From the IMG/VR virus record IMGVR_UViG_3300025881_000099, positions 1 through 21,337 of that record: a stretch of 21,337 nt of DNA. The stretch is one strand, 5' to 3'. Of this stretch, positions 6,316 to 13,792 are shown piece after piece (positions within the stretch are counted from its first letter, which is position 1; every line of letters starts with the position of its first letter). The notes under the pieces are model-generated. The model saw only the letters and a program-made list of their open reading frames with translations. It was not told the origin of the DNA and ran no database searches. This stretch comes from a virus. The translations under genes and the position numbers were made by a program.

Positions 6316-9300
6316 ATGCCATATTTAGGAAAAGCTCCAGCTAACGGATTTCATGCGAAACAACAGATTTCGGGTGATGGAAGCACAACTACCTTTGCAC
6401 TGGACTATACGGTTTCCCATGATACCGCCATAATAGTTTCAGTCGACGGAACGATTTTAGAACCTGCTCACGGATTCAGTCTTGCTGGCGGCGGAACTAA
6501 CATAGTTTTTACAACTGCACCTGCAAGTAATGTAAGAACTTATATTCAATTTTTAGGAACGGCCGTTTCGACAAATTTTTCAGATGTAAATGGGGCGTCA
6601 TTTATTTTAGATGCTGATGGAGATACATCTTTTACTGCTGATACTGATGATGAGATTGATATTGAAGTTGGTGGTGCAGATAGAATTACAATTAAGACAG
6701 ATGGTTCTCACCATGTTGATAGTGTAAAAACAGTCTACGGCACTGGTGATGATATGTCAATATATCACGATGGCACAAACTCCTTTATAACAAACACAAA
6801 CGGTGCATTAAAGCTTGCAACAGAAACATCAGGTATTGCAGTTAGTATTGGCCACACAACTTCTGAAGTTACAGTCAACGACAATCTAACTGTTACAGGT
6901 ACACTAACAGTTGGCGGCACAGTTAATTTTGGCGACTTCGATATTACAAATGTTGGTTCAATCGCACTAGACACAATCACAAATGATGGTACAGACATCA
7001 CTTTAGATTCTAGTGGTGATATTATATTAGACTCTGATGGTGCAGATGTTATCTTTAAAGATGCTGGTACCGAAATTAGTAGATTTACAAACTCAAGTAG
7101 TGATTTCATTATTAAGAGTGCCGTATCTAACAAAGATATGGTATTCAAAGGTAATGATGGTGGTGCGGAAGTTACTGCACTTACATTAGATATGTCTGCT
7201 GCTGGTGCGGCTACATTTAATGATAAGATTGTTGCTACAGAATTAGACATTTCGGGTGATATAGATGTAGATGGAACTGCAAACTTAGATGTTGTAGATA
7301 TTGACGGCGCTGTAAATATTGCAGCTGCAACAACAATGTTGGGAACTCTAACAGTTGGCGCTGATGACTCTGGTCATGATGTAATCTTCTATGGTGCTAC
7401 TGCAAGTGCTAACATGACTTGGGATGAGTCAGTAGACGACTTAATTTTAAATGGTGCCGCTAGAATAGTAGTACCAGACGGGCAACTAGTTCTTGGTTCA
7501 ACTGCTGTTACTTCAACGGCTGCAGAATTAAATTTATTAGATGGAGTTTCTGGACTGGTTCAGGGAGATTTCACTAAACTTGCGGCTCTTGATGCTACTG
7601 CGGCTGAACTAAATCTAATGGATGGCGGTTCTACTGTTGGAACAACTGCGTTTGCTGATGGCGATGGAATTGTTACTAATGATGGCGGTACAATGCGACA
7701 GACAAGTGCAACGACACTTAAAACTTATATGTCTGATTTGACATTAACAACAGCTGCTCAAACAAATATTACAAGTGTTGGCACATTGACGGCACTAACT
7801 GTTGATGATGTTGCTGTAAATGGTAAAGTCATTACAATGACTGGCTCATCTTCTGATACTGCGACATTAACTGCTGGCACAAACGGAACACTAGACATTG
7901 TTACTACAGATGATGCTGGTGCGGCTGCGAATATACAAATTACTGCTGATGGTACGGCAGAACTTGCTGGTACTACAGTTACTTTAGATTCATCTGGCGG
8001 AATCACACTTGATGCAGATGGTGGCACAATCACATTTGCAGATGGTGGTTCTTCATTAGGCACAATAACTTCATCTGGATATAGTGGTACAGCTGCTGTT
8101 GCAACAACAGTTACTATTACAGACAATGAATCAACTAACGAAAACAATGCAATCATCTTTACTGCTGGTGGTGATTTAGATGGCGGTAACTTAGGGTTAG
8201 AATCAGATGGCACATTAAATTATAATCCAAGTACAGGTACACTAACTTGTACAAACCTCGTTACTTCTGGAACACATACTGTTACTAACTCTGTAACAAT
8301 GAACGCAAGTAATGCCGTTGTCTTTGAGGGTTCTACTGCTGATGCAAACGAAACAACTTTAACGAGTGTAGATGCAACGGCTGACCATACGATATCATTA
8401 CCAAATCAATCAGGAACACTTCCTGTTCTTGCAGCTGCTTCAACAACACAAATTACTTCGACACCTGAAGAAATCAATCTAATAGATGGCGGTACTGCAA
8501 GAGGTACAACTGCACTTGCTTCTGGTGATGGTATTCTAATTAATGATGGTGGTACAATGCGTATGACCAATGTTGATACTGTAAGAACATATATGGAAGC
8601 TGATTCTTTACAGAAGGCCGGTGGCACTATGACAGGTGATTTAATACTTGGTGATAATGTCAAGTTAGAAGTTGGTTCTGCCAGTGGTGGTGATTTACAA
8701 ATTTATCACGATGGCGGTGAAAGTTATGTTTCTGACCAAGGCACTGGTGCATTATATGTTGCAACTAATGAATTAAAAGTTACTAACGCAGCCATCTCTG
8801 AAAATATGATAACCGCTGCTGAAAATGGTGCAGTAAGTCTTTTTTACGATAACTCTAAGAAATTTGAAACCACTTCTGCTGGTGCAACTGTAACGGGTGT
8901 CTTAACAGCAGACGGCGGTATTGATGTTGATAACATCCATATTGATGGTCAAGAAATAGATGTAAGTTCAGGCGATTTAACAATTGATGTTGCTTCAGAT
9001 ATTGTTCTTGATGCAGATGGTGGTAAGATAAAATTATCAGACGCTGGAACTCAATGGGGTGAACTTTTCAACAATAGTGGATTTCATCTTATTTCTAAAG
9101 TATCTGACCAAGATGTCGTAGTCAAAGGTAACGATGGTGGTTCAGAGATAACTGCACTTACGATAGATATGTCTGCTGCTGGTGCGGCCACATTTAACAA
9201 TGATGTAACTGCTTTCTCTGATGCTAGACTGAAAGAGAATGTAGAAACAATCGATAATGCATTAGATAAAGTTTGTGCAATGCGTGGTGTTACATTTGAT

Positions 9301-9495
9301 AGAATTGACAGTACAGAAAGTGGAAGGCAAATGGGTGTTATTGCACAAGAAATACAAGACATTGTGCCTGAAGTTGTTAAAGTTAATGGTGACGAAGATA
9401 AGACACTTTCAGTATCGTATGGTAATATGGTTGGTGTTTTAATCGAAGCAATAAAAGAATTAAAAGAAGAAATAAAAGAATTAAAAGGAGAGTAA
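6316..9495 (+). CDS. Long tail fibre protein with S74 chaperone domain
   Basis: A complete 1059-aa tail fibre. The N-terminus (residues 1-90: GKAPANGF, SGDGSTTTFALDY, VDGTILEP, YIQFLG) is a small beta domain that I take to be the virion-attachment end; it is common in marine phage fibres. Residues ~95-960 are repetitive beta-rich shaft with ELNLLDG and QIYHDG modules and an NSKKFETT module. A ~56-residue unit is repeated within it, near residues 247-303 and 907-962. Residues ~966-1059 form the S74 chaperone. FSDARLKENVETI places the self-cleavage serine at Ser968, and the end is a Lys/Glu coiled coil. The central 703 bases match fibre 1. An AAAAGGA ribosome site and two late promoters precede it. 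It is followed after three bases by a glycine-rich protein, mirroring fibre 1. The receptor is unknown. Confidence 0.9.
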   Translation: MPYLGKAPANGFHAKQQISGDGSTTTFALDYTVSHDTAIIVSVDGTILEPAHGFSLAGGGTNIVFTTAPASNVRTYIQFLGTAVSTNFSDVNGASFILDADGDTSFTADTDDEIDIEVGGADRITIKTDGSHHVDSVKTVYGTGDDMSIYHDGTNSFITNTNGALKLATETSGIAVSIGHTTSEVTVNDNLTVTGTLTVGGTVNFGDFDITNVGSIALDTITNDGTDITLDSSGDIILDSDGADVIFKDAGTEISRFTNSSSDFIIKSAVSNKDMVFKGNDGGAEVTALTLDMSAAGAATFNDKIVATELDISGDIDVDGTANLDVVDIDGAVNIAAATTMLGTLTVGADDSGHDVIFYGATASANMTWDESVDDLILNGAARIVVPDGQLVLGSTAVTSTAAELNLLDGVSGLVQGDFTKLAALDATAAELNLMDGGSTVGTTAFADGDGIVTNDGGTMRQTSATTLKTYMSDLTLTTAAQTNITSVGTLTALTVDDVAVNGKVITMTGSSSDTATLTAGTNGTLDIVTTDDAGAAANIQITADGTAELAGTTVTLDSSGGITLDADGGTITFADGGSSLGTITSSGYSGTAAVATTVTITDNESTNENNAIIFTAGGDLDGGNLGLESDGTLNYNPSTGTLTCTNLVTSGTHTVTNSVTMNASNAVVFEGSTADANETTLTSVDATADHTISLPNQSGTLPVLAAASTTQITSTPEEINLIDGGTARGTTALASGDGILINDGGTMRMTNVDTVRTYMEADSLQKAGGTMTGDLILGDNVKLEVGSASGGDLQIYHDGGESYVSDQGTGALYVATNELKVTNAAISENMITAAENGAVSLFYDNSKKFETTSAGATVTGVLTADGGIDVDNIHIDGQEIDVSSGDLTIDVASDIVLDADGGKIKLSDAGTQWGELFNNSGFHLISKVSDQDVVVKGNDGGSEITALTIDMSAAGAATFNNDVTAFSDARLKENVETIDNALDKVCAMRGVTFDRIDSTESGRQMGVIAQEIQDIVPEVVKVNGDEDKTLSVSYGNMVGVLIEAIKELKEEIKELKGE
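7054..7224 (+). repeat. Internal fibre repeat, unit 1
   Basis: Encodes a unit running from FKDAGTEISRF to KGNDGGAEVTALTLDMSAAG-type sequence. It recurs near the end of the same protein at 9034-9201. The last ~24 residues of the two units differ at only about three positions. This suggests duplication of a shaft module. Confidence 0.75.
7792..8494 (+). repeat. Long diverged repeat, copy B (in fibre 2)
   Basis: This is the counterpart of 578-1280 and has the same length by my end points. The protein is nearly the same while synonymous positions are heavily changed. After the shared segment the two fibres diverge (IQTQLDAK in fibre 1, GTTALASGDG in fibre 2), then partly rejoin at AGGTMTG. Confidence 0.85.
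9034..9201 (+). repeat. Internal fibre repeat, unit 2
   Basis: Second copy of the shaft unit found at 7054-7224. It lies directly before the S74 domain and contains GNDGGSEITALTIDMSAAG. It is one codon shorter than unit 1 by my end points. Confidence 0.75.
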
Positions 9496-9498
9496 TAT

Positions 9499-10419
9499 AT
9501 GGCAATACCTAGTTCAGGTTCTTTAGCATTATCTGCCATTCAAACAGAATGGGGAGGCTCAAATCCAATTGGAATGAGTGAGTACTATGGTGATGGAGAT
9601 TATCTTCCAGACGGTGCCGCTGATGGCGATGGCAATGCTGTACCAGAAAGTGGTGCGATAGATATGTCTGATTGGTATGATACGGCGAACGCAACTTATA
9701 CAGGGGCAACTGGTGGAAGTGTATCAACTTCAGGCGACTATAAGATTCATACATTTAACTCATCTGGAACATTTGCTGTTTCTAGTGTGGGTAATGATGC
9801 TGGAAGTGGTAGTAGTGTAGAATATGTAATTGTTGCTGGTGGAGGCGGGGGCGGCGGCTCTGGTTCTTCTGGTGGCGGTTCAGGTGGCGGCGGTGGTGGA
9901 GGCTACGGCTCAGGTAACTACACAGTTTCAGCAGGAAACTATAGTATAGGTATTGGTTCTGGTGGTGCTGGTCATAACGGTTCAAGAGGCTCGAATGGTG
10001 GTAACACGACTGGATTTGGAATAACAAGAAATGGCGGCGGCGGTGGTGGTAAACGCTACTCAAACTGTACTTCTGGTGGTTCAGGTGGTGGTGCTGGATT
10101 CGATTATACATCTGGTTGTTCTGGAATTAGTGGACAAGGAAACCCTGGAGGCCCTGCAAATGTATGGACACAATCTCCTTGGAGAGGTGGTGGAGGCGGA
10201 GGCGCTGGTGGTTCTGGTGCACTTCATACAGGCGGTAACGGAACTGCAAGTTCTATAACAGGAAGTTCAATCACTAGAGCATCTGGTGGCGGAGTTGATG
10301 GTGGTTCAAGTCAATCTGCAAATACTGGACATGGTGGTCGTGGTTCATCTAATGACGCCTGTTGTGGCGGAACTGGTGGTTCGGGCATTATGCTTATCAG
10401 ATATAAATATCAAAACTAA
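9499..10419 (+). CDS. Glycine-rich tail-fibre adhesin candidate 2
   Basis: A 306-aa protein that shares its N-terminal domain style with the protein at 2335: SSGSLALSAIQTEWGG, MSEYYGDG, SGAIDMSDWYDT (residues 1-70). Next comes a short beta segment (YKIHTFNSSGTFAVSS, ~85-100) and YVIVAGGGGGGG at ~109. From there to ~295 it is a glycine-rich domain with GGGG runs separated by AGHNGSRGSNGG-type loops and two Cys pairs or singles. The end, GGSGIMLIRYKYQ, is a closing motif I recognise from marine phage glycine-rich proteins. It follows the second S74 fibre after three bases with an AAAAGGAG ribosome site, so it is placed like gp38 after gp37. The role as receptor-binding tip is inferred from this parallel. 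Confidence 0.65.
   Translation: MAIPSSGSLALSAIQTEWGGSNPIGMSEYYGDGDYLPDGAADGDGNAVPESGAIDMSDWYDTANATYTGATGGSVSTSGDYKIHTFNSSGTFAVSSVGNDAGSGSSVEYVIVAGGGGGGGSGSSGGGSGGGGGGGYGSGNYTVSAGNYSIGIGSGGAGHNGSRGSNGGNTTGFGITRNGGGGGGKRYSNCTSGGSGGGAGFDYTSGCSGISGQGNPGGPANVWTQSPWRGGGGGGAGGSGALHTGGNGTASSITGSSITRASGGGVDGGSSQSANTGHGGRGSSNDACCGGTGGSGIMLIRYKYQN
10402..10409 (+). promoter_or_regulatory. Possible late promoter inside the end of adhesin 2 (TATAAATA)
   Basis: A perfect TATAAATA lies in the last codons of the glycine-rich gene, 22 bases before the ATG at 10432. It also encodes part of the conserved RYKYQN ending, so it could be coincidental coding sequence. The spacing differs from the 28 bases seen elsewhere. 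Confidence 0.4.
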
Positions 10420-10431
10420 AGGAAGTAGAAT

Positions 10432-10776
10432 ATGGCATATTGGGCAGTAGTAGATTCAGACAACGAAGTACTTAATGTACTTGTTGCTGACCAAACTTAT
10501 GTAGACACTTATGGCGCCGGTGAAGGATGTCGATGGATAGAAACATATACAGACGGCCGCAGAGGTAACTTTGCGGGCAGAGGAGATATTTGGCATCCAG
10601 ACTTAGAGATATTTACAAAACCTAAACCTTTCCCTTCTTGGATATTAGACGGCAATTCAGACTGGCAAGCTCCAGTTGCGCCTCCAGTAAATGCTACTGG
10701 TAAGTTTCAGATGAGAGATTGGAGTGAAGTAGACCAAGATTGGATTATCTATCAAGGTACAGGCGACCTAGAATAA
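10432..10776 (+). CDS. Small 114-aa fibre-associated protein
   Basis: A 114-aa acidic, Trp-rich protein. The first ~30 residues (YWAVVDSDNEVLNVLVADQ) look like a small beta unit. The middle carries DIWHPDLEIFTKPKPFPSW, followed by WILDGNSDWQAPVAPP. The end has W-x-E-x-D-x-DWI. Proteins of this size with the pattern PxPFPSWxL...W-x-P-x-x-P are frequent beside fibre genes in marine phages, and their layout recalls small fibre-assembly or tip-associated proteins. I do not assign a precise function. A TAAAGGAAG ribosome site precedes the ATG. It is followed by a 28-base gap and then the U32-like gene. Confidence 0.65.
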   Translation: MAYWAVVDSDNEVLNVLVADQTYVDTYGAGEGCRWIETYTDGRRGNFAGRGDIWHPDLEIFTKPKPFPSWILDGNSDWQAPVAPPVNATGKFQMRDWSEVDQDWIIYQGTGDLE

Positions 10777-10804
10777 GTAAAATTTAAATTATGAAGGAGT
10801 GTAT

Positions 10805-11749
10805 ATGTGGAATGAAGCTAGTTATTCATTACCAATTCTATTCGGTACTGAGCAATCATTAAATCATTTAAAATCACTAAAAGAAATATCCCGACTTAAA
10901 TTTCAACACAATCTTCCTATACAAAATCTATATGGTTCACCGTCAGATGCTGTTTGGAATGGTGGTAGAAATTTAGAAAATGCTGAAATTTGGAGATTTT
11001 TTGAAGGCGATATTGAAAGATATTTTCGATATGCATCCGAACTGTTAGACACCAATTTATTCTTAACTTTCTCAAATCATTTAGCAGGCGACTATTTGAA
11101 TGACGAAGTTTCAAATCTTGTCTTAAATAATCTTATTGCATTAAAAGACAAAAACAACGGGGTTATTATTTCTGATGATAGACTATTAGACTACATAAAA
11201 GGAATAACAGACAACATAACCACGAAAGCATCCATACTTAAAAGCACAGTAGAGAAGCCTCTAAGGAGAAGTGTTGAGTATTACAATGAGTTACTTGCTA
11301 GATATGATATATTGTGTTTACATCCTGATGATAATCAGAATTTAGAATTAATTAGTAAGCTAGATGATGTGTCAAGGGTAGAAATTTTAGTTGATGAAAG
11401 ATGTACTGCTGATTGTAGAGTAAGAGATAAACACTACATATATTTGAATGAATCAAATGTTCCTCATATGAAAGGTGAGGCTATGGAAAAAGAATCAAAC
11501 CTATTAAAGAAGCAATGTTTGAAAAATAGGTATGTCAACGACCCTGTAAAGAATTTTAAGTCGACACTTGCAGTCTTAAAACACGGAGAAATAGAACAAC
11601 TATATAATATAGGGATTCGTAAATTTAAGGCTTCTGGAAGAGGCGATTATATAATGGAAACTATGGCGATTAATAAGTTCTTAGATATGGCAGTTGTAGA
11701 TGAAGATGAGAGAATAGAATTGACATATTCAGGATTTGGTATGGGTTAA
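10805..11749 (+). CDS. U32-peptidase-like (UbiU/V-type) TIM-barrel protein
   Basis: A 314-aa protein. I chose the ATG at 10805 because AAGGAG (10793-10798) is six bases upstream; a GTG at 10799 would touch that site. Features of the peptidase U32 family are visible: YGSPSDAVWNGGR near residue 40, a VLNNLI...GVIISDDRLLDYI segment near 110-135, EILVDERC-x3-C-x2-R-x2-HY with Cys200, Cys204 and His210-Tyr211, a further Cys238, and GIRKFKASGR near residue 275. In bacterial relatives such as UbiU/UbiV, conserved cysteines hold a 4Fe-4S cluster, and the proteins act in O2-independent hydroxylation or RNA modification rather than proteolysis. Whether a cluster forms here is unknown. It lies directly before the carbamoyltransferase, suggesting a joint pathway. 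The family call is from memory of motifs and needs a profile search. Confidence 0.55.
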   Translation: MWNEASYSLPILFGTEQSLNHLKSLKEISRLKFQHNLPIQNLYGSPSDAVWNGGRNLENAEIWRFFEGDIERYFRYASELLDTNLFLTFSNHLAGDYLNDEVSNLVLNNLIALKDKNNGVIISDDRLLDYIKGITDNITTKASILKSTVEKPLRRSVEYYNELLARYDILCLHPDDNQNLELISKLDDVSRVEILVDERCTADCRVRDKHYIYLNESNVPHMKGEAMEKESNLLKKQCLKNRYVNDPVKNFKSTLAVLKHGEIEQLYNIGIRKFKASGRGDYIMETMAINKFLDMAVVDEDERIELTYSGFGMG

Positions 11750-11765
11750 TAATGGAGAATTTGTA

Positions 11766-13409
11766 ATGAGAGTTTTAGGTGTAGCGCCGTTTCATGACAG
11801 CTCAGTTGCTGTGATTGATAATGGTGTATTAGAATATTTTTGTAAAGAAGAAAGACTATCGAGAGTTAAAAGAGATAAGATGCCTTTTAAGGCGATAGCA
11901 GAAGCAGTAAAACACGCTAAAGGTCCTATTGATATGTGTGTTATAGCATCGCCCACAGGGTATGATGGCTCAAATAATGACTTGCAAATGTATCTGGAAA
12001 AAATAACCGATTGTCAAATATTCAAAAGAATGTGTGATAATCATCATAAGGTGCATGCCGCTAACGCTTTTTATAATTCTGGATTTGATAAGGCAATGGT
12101 TTTGATTGCTGACAGAACAGGGTCATATATAGAGAGATTTAGAGAAGCAGAAAGTGTTTATACAGCAGAATATCCTGCTAAGTTTACACCATTATATAAG
12201 AGTTATTTTTTATTGCATAAGGGTATAGACCATGACATAGAGAATGATATATTAGCAGAGTATCTAAAAGAAAAACACAATTGTGATATATCGGCATCTT
12301 CAACAATGGGACTAGTTCAGGCATATGAAAGTGCGACAACTCTAATAGGCCAAGACCCTTTAGAGAATGGTAAGACAATGGGGTTATCTGCTTATGGTGA
12401 TAAAGAAAATATAACACCAGACTTATTTTATGAAAATGTAGTTAATGATTCAAAATTTCTCTTTTGTGGTAGAGGAGAAACCGTTTTAAATGTTAATAAC
12501 AAACATCAATTTGTTAATGAAGTAACACGAGAAAATCATAAACTATATGCTGATTACGCCCTTAGTGTTCAACTACAAACACAAGAAGTTGTTGGCAACT
12601 TAATAGAAAAGTATATTAAAAGAACTGACACTAAGAATGTTTGTATAACAGGGGGATATGGTTTCAATGTAGTTTGTAATCAATATCTGACAGATAGATT
12701 TCCTGATTTAGAGTTTTATTTTGAGCCTTTGGCTGATGATTCTGGAAATTCTATAGGGGCCGCAAATTATGTTTGTAGAAAGGCCACAGAAATATCAGAT
12801 ATAATACCTTTAACACATACATTTTTTAATCATGTTGAACCGACTATACCTTCTGATATAGGAGAACATGTTACAGTAGAACAGATTGCTGAATACTTAA
12901 AAGAAGGTAAGATTATTGCAATGTTTAATGGTCAGGCAGAAGCAGGCCCTCGTTCATTAGGCAATCGTTCTATATTGTTTGATGCAAGAATTAAAAACGG
13001 TAAAGGCATTATTAATAATATAAAACGGAGAGAGTGGTATAGGCCTTTTGCCTGTTCAGTATTAGAAGAAGATGCGAATGAATATTTTGATATGGGAAGA
13101 ACAATGAAATCCCCATTTATGACATCATCTTTTAATATAAGACCAGAATATAAAGATTCTTTCCCAGCAATAACACATGTTGATGGCACTTGTAGAATAC
13201 AGACAGTAGATGAAAGTGTGCCACATTTTAAAGAAATACTTGAAAAATTTAAAGATATTACAGGAACAGGCATGTTGTTAAACACCAGCTTCAACCTGGC
13301 AGGCGAACCTTTAGTAGATTCGTTTGAAGATGCAATAAGAACTTGTAATAGTACAGAGATAGATTTTCTGTGGTTACCAGATAAAGGGGTGATTTTGAAG
13401 TTTTCATAA
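11766..13409 (+). CDS. NodU/CmcH-family carbamoyltransferase
   Basis: A 547-aa O-carbamoyltransferase-like protein. The ATG at 11766 has GGAG eight bases upstream and yields the family's typical start, MRVLGVAPFHDSSVAVIDNG; an in-frame TTG at 11736 is less likely. The N-terminal Kae1-like domain shows FHDSS, EERLSRVKRD, NHHKVHAANAFY (the iron/ATP-site histidines), GKTMGLSAYG, ITGGYGFNVVCNQ and DDSGNSIGAAN. The C-terminal YrdC-like domain shows GPRSLGNRS at 394-402, KRREWYRPFACSVL and LLNTSFNLAGEPLVDS. Known members move a carbamoyl group from carbamoyl phosphate, via carbamoyl-AMP, onto hydroxyls of Nod factors, antibiotics or sugars. The substrate here is unknown; a surface glycan or small molecule is plausible. 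The usual DGxGE after the histidine motif appears as ADRTGS. Similar genes occur in marine T4-like phages. Confidence 0.88.
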   Translation: MRVLGVAPFHDSSVAVIDNGVLEYFCKEERLSRVKRDKMPFKAIAEAVKHAKGPIDMCVIASPTGYDGSNNDLQMYLEKITDCQIFKRMCDNHHKVHAANAFYNSGFDKAMVLIADRTGSYIERFREAESVYTAEYPAKFTPLYKSYFLLHKGIDHDIENDILAEYLKEKHNCDISASSTMGLVQAYESATTLIGQDPLENGKTMGLSAYGDKENITPDLFYENVVNDSKFLFCGRGETVLNVNNKHQFVNEVTRENHKLYADYALSVQLQTQEVVGNLIEKYIKRTDTKNVCITGGYGFNVVCNQYLTDRFPDLEFYFEPLADDSGNSIGAANYVCRKATEISDIIPLTHTFFNHVEPTIPSDIGEHVTVEQIAEYLKEGKIIAMFNGQAEAGPRSLGNRSILFDARIKNGKGIINNIKRREWYRPFACSVLEEDANEYFDMGRTMKSPFMTSSFNIRPEYKDSFPAITHVDGTCRIQTVDESVPHFKEILEKFKDITGTGMLLNTSFNLAGEPLVDSFEDAIRTCNSTEIDFLWLPDKGVILKFS

Positions 13410-13419
13410 ATTGGTTGTT

Positions 13420-13427
13420 TATAAATA
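13420..13427 (+). promoter_or_regulatory. T4-type late promoter (TATAAATA)
   Basis: A perfect late-promoter box lies in the 46-base gap after the carbamoyltransferase. It is again exactly 28 bases before the next ATG (13456). It would drive the run of structural genes leading into gp13. Confidence 0.7.
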
Positions 13428-13455
13428 GTACTATAATCTAAGGAATTTAAGAGAA

Positions 13456-13788
13456 ATGGCAACAATACAAAATCTGACAATCGACCAAGACGCCGATTTT
13501 ACGCAGACATTAACCATTAAAGATTCTACTGGAACTGTTGTTGATATATCAGGACAAACAGTTACAAGTAAGATGAGAAAGACTCACCTATCATCAAGTT
13601 CAACAGCATTTACTACTGCAATTGTAAGTGGCGCTGATGGCACATGTTCAATTACACTAACAGACACAGTAACCTCAGGACTTACTGAAGGTAGATATGT
13701 GTGGGATTTAACAACAACGACTAGTGGTGGATTAGTTACTAGACGATTAGAGGGAAGAGTTACGGTTACACCTAGTGTAACTAGATAA
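13456..13788 (+). CDS. Small beta-rich virion protein (BppU-N-like candidate)
   Basis: A 110-aa protein made almost wholly of predicted beta strands. ATIQNLTIDQDADFTQTLTIKDSTGTVVDISG at the start is followed by SKMRKTHLSS, a GTCSITLTDTVTSGL turn, GRYVWDLTTTTSGG and RRLEGRVTVTPSVTR at the end. The order 'dataset of a linear input, a polarisation-type strand, then a YVWDL strand and a final GxVTVTP strand' is like the small immunoglobulin-like N-domain of baseplate upper proteins and similar marine phage proteins. It is preceded by a late promoter and AAGGA. Expressed just ahead of neck proteins, it is probably a minor virion component. The exact position in the particle cannot be read. Confidence 0.65.
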   Translation: MATIQNLTIDQDADFTQTLTIKDSTGTVVDISGQTVTSKMRKTHLSSSSTAFTTAIVSGADGTCSITLTDTVTSGLTEGRYVWDLTTTTSGGLVTRRLEGRVTVTPSVTR

Positions 13789-13792
13789 ATAT

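Noticed and set aside
7758-8213. Long open frames on the minus strand opposite the fibre genes (also near 424-684, 6765-7250, 14960-15415).
   Set aside because: They are antisense shadows of Thr/Ala/Val-rich repeat coding. They have no ribosome sites, show low complexity and recur wherever the fibre repeats occur.
9509-10111. Minus-strand and alternative-frame open frames opposite the glycine-rich gene.
   Set aside because: GGN codon runs read as CCN or other low-complexity frames. His/Leu-rich translations have no protein-like character and no start signals.
9841-10400. Short GGT/GGC repeats considered as a CRISPR-like or microsatellite array.
   Set aside because: They are glycine codons in one continuous frame with no regular repeat-spacer structure.
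10799-10804. GTG start for the U32-like protein.
   Set aside because: It directly abuts the AAGGAG ribosome site, leaving no spacer; the ATG at 10805 is correctly spaced.
11736-11765. Extended N-terminus of the carbamoyltransferase from a TTG start.
   Set aside because: The ATG at 11766 has a ribosome site and gives the conserved family start; the TTG lies within the end of the previous gene.
13784-13791. GATAAATA at the end of the small beta-rich gene.
   Set aside because: It ends one base before the next ATG, so a transcript from it could not include that gene's start region.
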